Shown: one piece after another, positions 51,029-59,566 of the stretch
Position numbering within the stretch: the first letter of the stretch is position 1
How the letters are laid out: the number at the start of each line of letters is the position of its first letter
Source: Ferrovibrio sp046294345
GTDB lineage: Bacteria > Pseudomonadota > Alphaproteobacteria > Ferrovibrionales > Ferrovibrionaceae
Assembly (NCBI GenBank): GCA_046294345.1
Contig: JBKBJT010000002.1
Location: forward strand, 98,024-162,023
DNA length: 64,000 nucleotides
Direction of reading: 5' to 3'
The notes under the pieces: generated by a model
Told to the model about the DNA's origin: nothing
Database searches by the model: none
The model's input: the letters and a program-made list of their open reading frames with translations, nothing else
Program-made: the position numbers and the translations under genes

Positions 51029-52471
51029 ATGTCGATTGATCTGAGCATTCTCTACAGCGGAGCTGGTGCATCCTCGGCGACGATGTCGCCGACAGCGATG
51101 TATCGCAAGCTGCAGAAGCTTGCCGCCGAGAACGAGGCGAAAAGTGCGCCGGACGTGGCGGCGGAGCAGGCGAAGAAGACCGCGCGCGAATTCAACAATG
51201 CCGCGATCCGGCTGCGGAACAGCCAGATCAAGGAAGAAAATGCGCGGGTCCAGAACGATGCCGCGTACTACCAGGGCCGCACGGCCACGGCCACGACCGT
51301 CAGCGAGTTGATCAATGACGATCGGTTCATGCGTGTGTTGGCTGAGGCCAATGGCTACGGCGACATGTTCAGGTTCAATCCCCAGAGATTGCGCGATATC
51401 CTGACCAGTGACCTGAACGATCCGGGCTCTGTGGCACGCCAGGGAACGCTGAAGGATCTGGAACTGGCCAAGAAATATGGTTTTGGCGCGACCGGCACGC
51501 TGCTCGATACAGACGGCAATACCGTTGGCCTGGACGCCGACGGCAAGGTCGTCAATGACGGCACTCATGTTGCGCCGCTTGATCCCGGTCTGGCTCGTCT
51601 GCGCAAGTTGCAGATCGATGTCGACGGAAAGGCATTGGTGACATCAGGCTCCGCCGATCCTGCGGATGACGGAAAGCTGATCTTCGGTTCGGATATCGGG
51701 GCGCGGGACGCCAGCGCTTATTCGATCAATCAGAAGCGCGGTTTGCTTCAAGAAGAGGCGGCCCCGACAACTACGAAATCGATCAACTATTATGAATTCG
51801 ATGGGCCGGAATTCCAGAATTTCCGCCAGCGCAAGGATGTGCAGTCGGAGATCGACTATTTCAAGGAAAATATCGGCCGGATTGAGTCTCTGGACGATTT
51901 TTTCAACAATCAGCGCCTGCTGAAATTCGTCCTATCCGCCTACGATCTTGAGAGCGAAGCCAAGTATCCCGGCAAAATTCGCAAGATTCTGGAGAGCGAC
52001 CTCACGGATGTGGATTCGCTGGCCAACCGGTTCCAGGATCCCCGCTTTAAAAAGATGACACAGGATCTCGGGTTTTTCATTTTCCAGGAAGACAAGCTGA
52101 AACTCGGGTCGACGGCCCTGGATCTGGGACGGAAATACGAGCGCGTGAAATACGAGCAGTATCTCGATGAGCAGGCGCCGGGCGTGCGCGCGGCGATCGA
52201 GTTCTCGCGACGTATCAAGGATGTCGACTTGACGGTGCAACTGCTGGGCGATGGCGTCCTGCGCGAGGTGATCACCGTCGCCAATAACCTTCCCCAGGAG
52301 CTGGCCTACCAGGAAGTGGACAGCCAGGTAACGGCGCTTGAAAAGCGGGTCGACGTCAAAGCGCTCAAGAACGATCAGAATGAAATCGACAAGGTGATAA
52401 CCCGTTATCTGACCTTCAAGGGTGCCGAGAGCAGCGGCGGGCAGAGTTATCTGCTCAATCTGTTCGGCTAG
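51029..52471 (+). CDS. DUF1217 flagellar-region protein with an internal duplication
   Basis: This 480-residue protein has two copies of a DUF1217-like unit. In the first, about residues 95-150, the pattern is DDRFMRVLAEANGYG, RLRDILTSDLNDPGS and LELAKKYGF; in the second, about 295-350, it is NQRLLKFVLSAYDLE, KIRKILESDLTDVDS and FKKMTQDLGF. A predicted coiled-coil precedes the first. The family is found in flagellar clusters of Alphaproteobacteria; its role is not settled. Start ATG 51029 follows GCAGGAGG, and a CtrA box lies upstream. Confidence 0.82.
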   Translation: MSIDLSILYSGAGASSATMSPTAMYRKLQKLAAENEAKSAPDVAAEQAKKTAREFNNAAIRLRNSQIKEENARVQNDAAYYQGRTATATTVSELINDDRFMRVLAEANGYGDMFRFNPQRLRDILTSDLNDPGSVARQGTLKDLELAKKYGFGATGTLLDTDGNTVGLDADGKVVNDGTHVAPLDPGLARLRKLQIDVDGKALVTSGSADPADDGKLIFGSDIGARDASAYSINQKRGLLQEEAAPTTTKSINYYEFDGPEFQNFRQRKDVQSEIDYFKENIGRIESLDDFFNNQRLLKFVLSAYDLESEAKYPGKIRKILESDLTDVDSLANRFQDPRFKKMTQDLGFFIFQEDKLKLGSTALDLGRKYERVKYEQYLDEQAPGVRAAIEFSRRIKDVDLTVQLLGDGVLREVITVANNLPQELAYQEVDSQVTALEKRVDVKALKNDQNEIDKVITRYLTFKGAESSGGQSYLLNLFG

Positions 52472-52503
52472 GCTGCGCGCCGGTTTCTGGTTATGGCTGC
52501 CTG

Positions 52504-52887
52504 ATGGCGGCGGGTGAATTTCCGATACTGGTGGTCGACGACCACCGCACCATGCTGGCGATCATTGCCCGGCAGTTGCGGGATATCGGGTTTGTGGACG
52601 TCGATACGGTCGGTGATCCGGTCACGGCCCTGACCATGCTGCGCCGGCGGCGCTATCGCCTGATCCTGTCGGACTGGAACATGGCGCCGATGGATGGCCT
52701 GGCCTTCTTCAGGGCCGTGCGGGTTGATCCGGATTACGCCAAGATTCCGTTTATCCTGGTCACGGCGGAAAGCCGCCGTGAGGCCGTGGCCGAGGCGGGC
52801 CGACTCGGGGTGGACGGATTCATCCTCAAACCGTTTGATGCTGCGACCCTGAAATCCCGGCTTGCCGGCATTCTTGGCGCGGCCTGA
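52504..52887 (+). CDS. CheY-like single-domain response regulator
   Basis: This 127-residue receiver domain carries all key residues at CheY numbering: D12, D13, the phosphorylated D57 (LSDWNM), T87 and K109 (LKPF). It has no output domain. Its place between flagellar genes suggests that it binds the motor, for example FliM, whose CheY-binding peptide is intact. No chemotaxis kinase gene lies in the window. Confidence 0.93.
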   Translation: MAAGEFPILVVDDHRTMLAIIARQLRDIGFVDVDTVGDPVTALTMLRRRRYRLILSDWNMAPMDGLAFFRAVRVDPDYAKIPFILVTAESRREAVAEAGRLGVDGFILKPFDAATLKSRLAGILGAA

Positions 52888-52957
52888 CCATCCGCCTGCC
52901 GCCAATCTGGCCGAAAGAACAATCTGTTAACAGTATCGCCTTATCCTGCCACGCTTC

Positions 52958-52963
52958 TATAAT
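52958..52963 (+). promoter_or_regulatory. Perfect -10 hexamer before the large TPR gene
   Basis: TATAAT lies 55 bases before ATG 53019. No good -35 is seen 16-18 bases upstream, so the promoter may need an activator. The spacer 52888-53018 holds no gene. Confidence 0.45.
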
Positions 52964-53018
52964 TGCGAAACGCGGGCCTGATTCCCCCGCCGAGAGTAAA
53001 TCGACGCAGACAGGGAGC

Positions 53019-56000
53019 ATGGCAAAAGGGCATAACAGGCGACCTCCGGCGAACCGGCGCAGTTCGGCTCGCAGTGGTGTTGCCGGCCTTGCAATGGCCG
53101 GCGCCCTGGGCCTTTTCTCGCCGGTTCTTCTGGCGCAGACCGAGCCGCAGACCAATACACCCCCGATCGGGCGTCCTGCCGCCGCCCCGCCGCAGCCGGC
53201 AGCGGCGTCGCCTCCCAGTCCGGCACAACCCGCGCCAGTGCGGACAAATGGTTCAGCCGTCCCTCTGCGGGCCGGCGAACATCCGACCTATACGCGGCTG
53301 GTTTTCGATTGGCCGCAGCGCGTCGAATTCGATGTGACGACCGAGGGCGAGCAGGCCGCGATCCGCTTTGCCAGCCCGCAGCCGGTCGACCTTGGTCGTC
53401 TGCCGCAGTTTCCGCCGCGCAACGTGAAGAATCTTGCCTGGCGCGCCCAGGGCGACAGCGGCGTGGTCAGCTTTGCCATCCCTGAAGGAGCCAGCATCAA
53501 ATCCTGGCGCAATGGTGCGAAGGTGGTGATCGATATCACGCCATCCGCCGAACCCAAATCCGCGACTGCCGAAGCCGGGCCGGCGCCAAAGCCCCCCGAA
53601 ACAAAGGCGGCCGAAACCAAAACCGCCGAAACCAAATCGGCTGAAGCAAAACCTGCTGGAGGAAAGGCTGAGCCGAAGGTCGCCGAGACAAAACCGGCTC
53701 AGGCAGCCCCAGCCACAGCTGTTGGTACGGGCACTGGTGCACCCGCCGCGCCGCCCGCTTCTAAAGCCGCTGCGACGACACCACCGCCGCCTCCTGCAGT
53801 CCGGCCTCCGGGCCAGGCCCCGACCCCTGCGGCAGCCGTGCCGCCACCCGCCGCAGGCGTTCCTGCCGCCGCGCCCGTCGCAGCCGTTCAGACCGCGCCA
53901 TTGGGCACTTTCATGCCGGCGCCGCCGACGGGGCCGATCACCGGCGTACCGCTGGTGCCGGGCGTGGATTCCAGCCGTACAGGGCCTTTGCTGAACTTCC
54001 CCTGGACCCGCCCGGTCGCGGCAGCGGCCTTCCTGCGCAATGGCAATTTATGGCTGGTATTCGACCGCGCCGCCAATGTCGATTTGCGCCCGATCACCAC
54101 GCGTGACTGGAGCGGCGCGATCAACGGCGTCGAACAACTGCCTATCCCGGGTGTCACCGTGCTGCGCCTTGCCGTACCCAGCGGCACCACCGCGAACTTC
54201 ACCCGCCGTAACACCGGCTGGCAGATCGGCATTAACACGATTCAGCCCGAACAGCTGGTACCCAAGGAAACCGCGCCCGGTGCATTGGTCGACGATGCGG
54301 ACTCGCCGCGCAACCGGCCGCAGGAAATCGATGTACGCCGCCAACTGGACGCTGATGGCGGTGCGCGCCTGTTCTTCGCGGCGAACGATCCGTCGCCACA
54401 GTTGGCGATCCCCGATCCCGATACCGGCGACATGCTCACGGTCGTGCCCTATGCCGGTGCCAATGGGGGCGTATCCAGCCGGCGTGACTTCATCGAACTC
54501 AGCGTATTGCCCAGCTTCCAGGGGTTCGCCATCGAGACGCATGCCGATAATCTGGATATCCGGCGCTATCCGCGCGGCATCGAGATTGCGTCTCCCAATG
54601 GGCTGGCACTGTCGGCGCCGCGCGGCGCGGATCCGAAAAGCGGCACGCTCGACATCCTGCAATTCGGCGAATGGCGTAAGGTCGAAGGCAATACCTATGC
54701 CGAGCAGGAGGAAAACCTCCTGCGCCGCATCGGCCTCAGCCCGCCCGGTCAGCGTCAGCAGCAGCGTCTGGCGCTGGCGCAGTTCTACGCGGCCAACGAT
54801 ATGCAGCCCGAGGCGCTCGGCGTGCTGGCGAAAGCGCGCGCCGAACAGCCTGACCTGGAACGTGACAAACTCTATCGCGCGCTGCGGGGGATTGCGTATC
54901 TGCGGCTTGGCCGCTTGGCAGATGCTGCCAACGATCTCGATTCCAAGGTATTCGACGACGATCCCGACGTCCTGGCCTATCGCGGCATGCTGGCGGCCGA
55001 GCGCGACGACTGGCCGGCGGCGCGGCGCGCCTTCTCGCTGTCTGGCGCGGCCGTGGCGAAATTCCCGCCCGACCTGCGCGCTAATCTGCGCCTGACCATG
55101 GCACGGGCATGGCTGGCTGGTGGCGACATCGCGGCGGCCACCGCCGAGTTGCAGGCGCTGGACTGGGATATCCTGACGCGCGGCCAGGCCGCCGAAGGTA
55201 ATTATGTACGTGGCCTGCTGGCCGATGCCACCAACAAGCCGGAAGAGGCGATCCGCCATTTCGACCAGGCCTCCGGCAGTGGCGATCGTCGTGCGCGGGC
55301 GCTGGCCGAATTCGCCAAGACCGACATGATGCTGACCCGCAAGCTGATCGACGTGCCGCAGGCGATCGAGCGCATGGATCAGTTGCGGTTCGCCTGGCGC
55401 GGCGGCCCGTATGAGTTCAACCTGCTGCGTCGCCTGGGCGAATTGCAATTCTCCACCGGCGATCTGCGCGGCGGCATCACGACTTTCCGTCAGATCGTGA
55501 AGTATTTCCCGAAATCGCCCGAAGTGCCGCTGCTGACCAAGCAGATGAGCGACGAATTCGCCAAGCTGTTCCTCGATGGCGGCGCCCAGGCCCTGCCGCC
55601 GCTGACCGCGTTGGCCCTGTATTACGATTATCGCGAGCTTACCCCGGTGGGGCCGGAAGGCGACGAGATCATCGGCAAGCTGGCCGACCGCCTCGTTTCG
55701 GTCGACCTGCTCAACCGTGCGGCCGAGTTGCTCGAACACCAGATCACCTACCGCCTGCGCGGCGAGGATCGTTCCAAGGCCGGCGCGCGGCTGGCGGTTG
55801 TCTACCTGCTCGACCGCAACCCCGAAGCGGCCCTGAAGTCGCTGCAGAATACCCTGATGCCGAATCTGTCTCCGGCGGTGGTGCAGGAGCGTCGCCTGCT
55901 GGAGGCGCGGGCCCTGGGCGATCTGGATCGTTTCCCTGAGGCGCTGAACCTTCTGGGACAGGACCAGAGCCCGGAAGCGCGCAGCCTGCGGGCGGATCTG

Positions 56001-56360
56001 CACTGGCGAGCCAAGGACTGGATCGCCTTCGCACGTGTGGTCAGCCTCGGGCTTGGCAATCGTCATGCCGATCCGGCACCCCTGAGCCCCGACGAACGCA
56101 AGCAGGTGCTGCAGCTCGGTGTTGCCTATTCGCTCATCAACGACATTCCCGCATTGAACGATCTGCGCGGCAAATACGAGGCGAAATTCAGGGATACGCC
56201 GGATGCGCCGGCCTTCGCGGCCGTGGCCAGCACGGTGACCCGCGCAGCCGGTGACCCGCGTGAGTTGGCGGCGACCATCGCCCAGATCGGTCAGTACGAA
56301 GCCTTCATGAGCCGTTATCGCGACCGGGTCGCCAAAGGCGGTCTCAGCGCCATCAATTGA
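53019..56360 (+). CDS. Large secreted TPR protein with an AMIN-like N-terminal domain
   Basis: This 1113-residue protein has a signal peptide (about 1-39, ending in VLLAQ), a first beta-rich region with HPTYTRLVFDWPQRVEFDVTTEGEQAAIRF, read in blocks and similar to AMIN-type domains, and then a low-complexity stretch rich in Ala, Pro, Lys and Glu (about 165-310) with repeated AETK units. From about 540 to the end lie many TPR-type helices. A link to flagella or the cell wall is suggested by its place between cheY-like and fliP genes and by the AMIN-like domain, but the function is unknown. The tail lies on the other side of a converging fliP. Confidence 0.78.
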   Translation: MAKGHNRRPPANRRSSARSGVAGLAMAGALGLFSPVLLAQTEPQTNTPPIGRPAAAPPQPAAASPPSPAQPAPVRTNGSAVPLRAGEHPTYTRLVFDWPQRVEFDVTTEGEQAAIRFASPQPVDLGRLPQFPPRNVKNLAWRAQGDSGVVSFAIPEGASIKSWRNGAKVVIDITPSAEPKSATAEAGPAPKPPETKAAETKTAETKSAEAKPAGGKAEPKVAETKPAQAAPATAVGTGTGAPAAPPASKAAATTPPPPPAVRPPGQAPTPAAAVPPPAAGVPAAAPVAAVQTAPLGTFMPAPPTGPITGVPLVPGVDSSRTGPLLNFPWTRPVAAAAFLRNGNLWLVFDRAANVDLRPITTRDWSGAINGVEQLPIPGVTVLRLAVPSGTTANFTRRNTGWQIGINTIQPEQLVPKETAPGALVDDADSPRNRPQEIDVRRQLDADGGARLFFAANDPSPQLAIPDPDTGDMLTVVPYAGANGGVSSRRDFIELSVLPSFQGFAIETHADNLDIRRYPRGIEIASPNGLALSAPRGADPKSGTLDILQFGEWRKVEGNTYAEQEENLLRRIGLSPPGQRQQQRLALAQFYAANDMQPEALGVLAKARAEQPDLERDKLYRALRGIAYLRLGRLADAANDLDSKVFDDDPDVLAYRGMLAAERDDWPAARRAFSLSGAAVAKFPPDLRANLRLTMARAWLAGGDIAAATAELQALDWDILTRGQAAEGNYVRGLLADATNKPEEAIRHFDQASGSGDRRARALAEFAKTDMMLTRKLIDVPQAIERMDQLRFAWRGGPYEFNLLRRLGELQFSTGDLRGGITTFRQIVKYFPKSPEVPLLTKQMSDEFAKLFLDGGAQALPPLTALALYYDYRELTPVGPEGDEIIGKLADRLVSVDLLNRAAELLEHQITYRLRGEDRSKAGARLAVVYLLDRNPEAALKSLQNTLMPNLSPAVVQERRLLEARALGDLDRFPEALNLLGQDQSPEARSLRADLHWRAKDWIAFARVVSLGLGNRHADPAPLSPDERKQVLQLGVAYSLINDIPALNDLRGKYEAKFRDTPDAPAFAAVASTVTRAAGDPRELAATIAQIGQYEAFMSRYRDRVAKGGLSAIN

Positions 56361-56388
56361 GTGCGGTCAGCCAGCCTCGTCCGGAACC

Positions 56389-57153
56389 CTAGCGGACGCC
56401 GAGGAAACTCTCGACCAGCGCGGCGGAAACCAGATTCCAGCCATCGACCAGCACGAAGAAAATCAGCTTGAAGGGCAGGGAGATCATCACTGGCGGCAGC
56501 ATCATCATGCCCATCGACATCAGCACCGATGCCACCACGAGATCGATCACGATGAAGGGGATGAACAGCAGGAAGCCGATCTCGAAGGCGCGTTTCAGCT
56601 CGCTGATCATGAAAGCCGGTACCAGCACGCGCAGGGAGATCGCCTCCGGATTCTCCGGCGGGGGCAGGCGGGCGAACCCACTGAATAGCGCGAGATCCTT
56701 TTCGCGAACCTGGCTGCGCATGAATTCATGGAACGGCGCGATGGCGCGGTCGAAGGCCACGCGCTCATCAATCTGCTCTTCCATCAGAGGTTGGATGCCA
56801 TCGGCATAGGCCCGTTCCAGCACCGGCTGCATGATGAAAAAGGTGAGGAACAACGCCAGACTGATCATGACCGTGTTCGGCGGTGTTGACTGAGTGCCCA
56901 GGGCGCTGCGCAGCAATGACAGAACGACGACGATGCGCACGAAGCTGGTGATGACCACCAGGATTGATGGCGCCAGCGCCAGCAAGGTGGTCAGGGCGAT
57001 CAATTGGATCACCCGGCTGGTCAGGGTTCCACCTTCACCCAGATCGATGGATACCGACTGGGCCATCAGCGCGGATGGCATCAGTAGGAAGAAGCCGGCC
57101 AAGGTGGCAGCCAGGCCGAGCACGGCGCTCTTGGCGATCCAGCGTTTATGCAT
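56389..57153 (-). CDS. fliP: Flagellar export gate protein FliP
   Basis: This 254-residue protein has a signal peptide and four membrane segments. FliP family motifs are RVIQLIALTTLLALAPSILVVITSFVRIVVVLSLLR (in blocks), PFHEFMRSQVREKDLALF, and VPAFMISELKRAFEIGFLLFIPFIVIDLVVASVLMSMGMMMLPP, read in blocks. It forms the export gate with FliQ and FliR. ATG 57153 overlaps fliO by 8 bases and has AGGG 11 bases upstream; ATG 57162 is an alternative. The frame opens further upstream, but inside fliO. Confidence 0.95.
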   Translation of the reverse strand: MHKRWIAKSAVLGLAATLAGFFLLMPSALMAQSVSIDLGEGGTLTSRVIQLIALTTLLALAPSILVVITSFVRIVVVLSLLRSALGTQSTPPNTVMISLALFLTFFIMQPVLERAYADGIQPLMEEQIDERVAFDRAIAPFHEFMRSQVREKDLALFSGFARLPPPENPEAISLRVLVPAFMISELKRAFEIGFLLFIPFIVIDLVVASVLMSMGMMMLPPVMISLPFKLIFFVLVDGWNLVSAALVESFLGVR

Positions 57154-57505
57154 TGCGGTCATGTCCCTGTCGGCCCGGCACGCGCAGCGTCGGCCAGCCA
57201 CCCCCGCCGGTTTCCGTGCTTTCGATGCCATTCTCCGGCCTGGTCGCCGGTATGCCTGTTTCGATCACCACATCGCCGTGGCTGCTGAGCAGCAGCAGAT
57301 GTTCGGTATCATCCCGGCGGACCAGAACCAGCCGGCGCGCGCCGTCGACCGGCATGCTGTCGATCACGCCGATGCGCTGGCCAGGTCGCCATTTACCGAA
57401 ACGGGTGCTGCCGGAAAAGGCGCGGGCGCCGTAGTAGAACAAGGCCAGCAGAATCAGCAGGCCGCCGAAGGCGATGGCCACTTGGGTGAAATCGATGCTG
57501 TCCAT
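57146..57505 (-). CDS. fliO: Flagellar biosynthesis protein FliO
   Basis: This 119-residue protein has one N-terminal membrane segment (about 8-26) and the small FliO cytoplasmic domain with RIGVIDSMPVDGARRLVLVRRDDTEHLLLLS, read in blocks. FliO assists assembly of the FliP ring. It overlaps fliP at its 3-prime end. Confidence 0.88.
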   Translation of the reverse strand: MDSIDFTQVAIAFGGLLILLALFYYGARAFSGSTRFGKWRPGQRIGVIDSMPVDGARRLVLVRRDDTEHLLLLSSHGDVVIETGIPATRPENGIESTETGGGGWPTLRVPGRQGHDRNA

Positions 57506-57585
57506 GCCGCTTCCCTGATTGCGCGTTACTTTGGTTGTCGCACCCGAGTCGGGTCAAGCCGATACGGGCATGCCCCTCTGGCCGG

Positions 57586-57894
57586 TCATTCCGACAGGGA
57601 TTTGCCCTGGCTGCGGTATATATAACTGAGGATTTCGGCAACAGCGGCGAAGGCTTCCACCGGGATCAGGGCGTCGATATCCAGCTTGGACAGGATTTCG
57701 ACCAGATCGGAATCCTGCCGCACGGTAACGCCGTGATCCAGCGCGATGCGAATGATCTGGTCGGCGATATGACCCTGGCCAGAGGCCACCACCCGGGGAG
57801 CTTCGTCGCGCTTGGGGTCGTATCCCAGGGCGACCGCCTTGCTGCGCGGGGCTGGTTTGTCGGGCGGTGGGGAGGAGGAGGGGGGCTGGGCCAT
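57586..57894 (-). CDS. FhlB-like protein (FlhB C-terminal domain homologue)
   Basis: This 102-residue protein aligns with the C-terminal part of FlhB: VALGYDPKRDEAPRVVASGQGHIADQIIRIALDHGV and ALIPVEAFAAVAEILSYIYR, read in blocks. It lacks the NPTH cleavage motif and the membrane part. FhlB proteins accompany the full FlhB in many bacteria and can partly replace its cytoplasmic tail. ATG 57894 is preferred; the frame opens at GTG 57933. It starts a minus-strand operon with fliO and fliP. Confidence 0.82.
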   Translation of the reverse strand: MAQPPSSSPPPDKPAPRSKAVALGYDPKRDEAPRVVASGQGHIADQIIRIALDHGVTVRQDSDLVEILSKLDIDALIPVEAFAAVAEILSYIYRSQGKSLSE

Positions 57895-57942
57895 GTCCGG
57901 GTGTGGGGTTGCGGTCTTGCGGCATCCTACCACGGTCCCCGG

Positions 57943-57957
57943 TTAACCGAATCTTTA
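57943..57957. promoter_or_regulatory. Near-perfect CtrA box before flgB, containing a GANTC site
   Basis: TTAACCGAATCTTTA differs from TTAA-N7-TTAA in one base and contains GAATC, a CcrM methylation site. It lies between the divergent FhlB-like gene and flgB, 91 bases before the flgB start. Confidence 0.5.
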
Positions 57958-58008
57958 CGGCTGGGGGCCAGTCTGCCAGCGAGTGGCAAAGGCCCGCCCC
58001 GGCCAGGT

Positions 58009-58024
58009 CCGGAACCCGTTCCGG
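58009..58024 (+). repeat. Perfect palindrome in the flgB leader
   Basis: CCGGAACCCGTTCCGG (CCGGAAC, 2-base spacer, GTTCCGG) lies 24 bases before flgB. It may be a regulator site or a small hairpin close to the GAAGGA ribosome site. Confidence 0.45.
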
Positions 58025-58047
58025 CCGGCGTCGATGAAGGATATGGC

Positions 58048-58464
58048 ATGGATCTCGACCGCATCAGCCTGCTGAAGGCGATCACCCGGCGCATGGACTG
58101 GCTGGGCGAGCGTCAGCGCGTGCTGGCCGAGAATATCGCCAACGCCGACACGCCGGGTTACAAACCCAAGGATCTCAAGCAGGTAGGGTTTAGTGAACTG
58201 GTCCGCAACAGTCAGCTCGGCATGGCCGCCAGCGCCACCCAGCCGGGTCATTTCCGCGGTCTGGGCACACGCGGCACCGATACCTGGAAAGCCGAGCGCG
58301 GCAAGGGCACTTACGAAACCTCGCCGAACGGCAACGAGGTTAACCTCGAACAGCAGATGATGAATGTGGCCGAAACGCAGGCTGATCATTCCCTGATAAC
58401 CAATCTCTATCGCAAGCAGGTCACCATGCTCCGCAAGGCGATCGGCACCGGCGGGCAGCGTTAA
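58048..58464 (+). CDS. flgB: Flagellar proximal rod protein FlgB
   Basis: This 138-residue rod protein has the typical early segment RMDWLGERQRVLAENIANADTPGYKPKDL and the later NGNEVNLEQQMMNVAETQADHSLITNLYRKQ, read in blocks. ATG 58048 has GAAGGA 6 bases upstream; a long open frame extending upstream into the opposite operon is not coding. It starts the flgB-flgC-fliE-fliQ-fliR-flhB operon. Confidence 0.95.
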   Translation: MDLDRISLLKAITRRMDWLGERQRVLAENIANADTPGYKPKDLKQVGFSELVRNSQLGMAASATQPGHFRGLGTRGTDTWKAERGKGTYETSPNGNEVNLEQQMMNVAETQADHSLITNLYRKQVTMLRKAIGTGGQR

Positions 58465-58492
58465 TGCCCGCGGCGGATACCGGAGGCGACCC

Positions 58493-58903
58493 ATGGAACT
58501 GAAAAACGCCATGAAAATCTCGGCCTCGGGCATGCGTGCCCAGGGTGAGCGTCTCAAGACCCTGGCCGAGAACATTGCCAATGCCGACTCCCTGGCGAAG
58601 ACGCCGGGCGGCGATCCGTATCGTCGCAAGGTGGTCAGCTTCAAGAGCGAACTCGACCGCGCCACCGGCGCCAACATGGTGAAGGCGCAGCCGCCGAAGA
58701 CCGACAAGTCCGATTTCGAACTGAAATACGATCCCGGCCATCCGTCGGCCAATGCCGATGGCTATGTCAAAATGCCGAACGTCAAGACCGTGATCGAAAT
58801 GGCAGACATGCGTGAGGCTCAACGCACCTACGAAGCGAATCTCAACGTCGTCGACTCGGCCAAGCAGATGATCACCCGCACGGTTGATCTGCTGCGCAAC
58901 TGA
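58493..58903 (+). CDS. flgC: Flagellar proximal rod protein FlgC
   Basis: This 136-residue rod protein begins LKNAMKISASGMRAQGERLKTLAENIANADSLAKTPGGDPYRRK, read in blocks, and ends with the conserved MRTYEAN-type segment (here EAQRTYEANLNVVDSAKQMI). It follows flgB by 28 bases. Confidence 0.95.
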   Translation: MELKNAMKISASGMRAQGERLKTLAENIANADSLAKTPGGDPYRRKVVSFKSELDRATGANMVKAQPPKTDKSDFELKYDPGHPSANADGYVKMPNVKTVIEMADMREAQRTYEANLNVVDSAKQMITRTVDLLRN

Positions 58904-58926
58904 TGCCGGCGAGAGGAGGCTGAACC

Positions 58927-59226
58927 ATGGCTGATCTGCGCATAGGCAATGCTCTTCCCGGACTGACCGCCAGCCTGGCCCCCGGCGACGCCAGCAAGGT
59001 TAAGGCGGGCGGCGGCTTCGGCGACATGCTGGGAGAGGCGCTGCAACAGGCCGTTGACGCCGCGAAGCAGTCCGAAGCCACCTCGGCCATGGCCGTGGCC
59101 GGCAAGGCCGATGTCACCGACGTGGTGACGGCCGTGACCAATGCCGAAGTGGCCCTAGACACGGTGGTGGCGGTGCGCGACCGCGTCATCAACGCCTACC
59201 AGGAAATCATGCGTATGCCGATCTGA
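58927..59226 (+). CDS. fliE: Flagellar hook-basal body protein FliE
   Basis: This 99-residue protein joins the MS-ring to the rod. The FliE pattern is GGFGDMLGEALQQAVDAAKQSEATSAMAVAGKADV and VAVRDRVINAYQEIMRMPI, read in blocks. Length and the final MRMPI are characteristic. Confidence 0.93.
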   Translation: MADLRIGNALPGLTASLAPGDASKVKAGGGFGDMLGEALQQAVDAAKQSEATSAMAVAGKADVTDVVTAVTNAEVALDTVVAVRDRVINAYQEIMRMPI

Positions 59227-59289
59227 TCCGCTTCCCCCTCTGGGGTTGCGGCGGACAATGCGGTATGGTCGGCGGCAGAGGGCGAATCG

Positions 59290-59556
59290 ATGACGGCCGT
59301 CGAAGTAGTAGACGTTATGCGCGATGGGATCTGGGTTCTGATCAAGGTAGCTGGGCCTGCCATGATCGTCAGCCTGGTGATTGGCATCGCCATTTCGCTG
59401 TTCCAGGCCCTAACCCAGCTTCAAGAGCCGACCCTGACCTTCGTGCCGAAAATCCTGGCTATTTTCGGCACCCTGATCCTCACTATGCCGTTCATGATCG
59501 GCACCATGATCGCTTTCATGGAACAGATCGCCAGCCGCATCGCGGGCCTGCAGTAG
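59290..59556 (+). CDS. fliQ: Flagellar export gate protein FliQ
   Basis: This 88-residue membrane protein has two hydrophobic hairpins and the motif VSLVIGIAISLFQALTQLQEPTLTFVPKI, read in blocks. It is a gate component with FliP and FliR. The spacer before it (59227-59289) holds no gene. Confidence 0.95.
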   Translation: MTAVEVVDVMRDGIWVLIKVAGPAMIVSLVIGIAISLFQALTQLQEPTLTFVPKILAIFGTLILTMPFMIGTMIAFMEQIASRIAGLQ

Positions 59557-59566
59557 CGGGGCGGCC

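Noticed and set aside
54048..56066. A 672-codon open frame on the minus strand opposite the large TPR gene
   Set aside because: Same type of G+C-driven shadow; composition is His/Arg/Gln-rich and no domain is seen.
57906..57921. A sigma-54-like GG-N10-GC before flgB
   Set aside because: Only the GG, TT and GC positions fit TGGCACG-N4-TTGCW; the -24 part is poor, and the site lies inside the extended FhlB-like frame.
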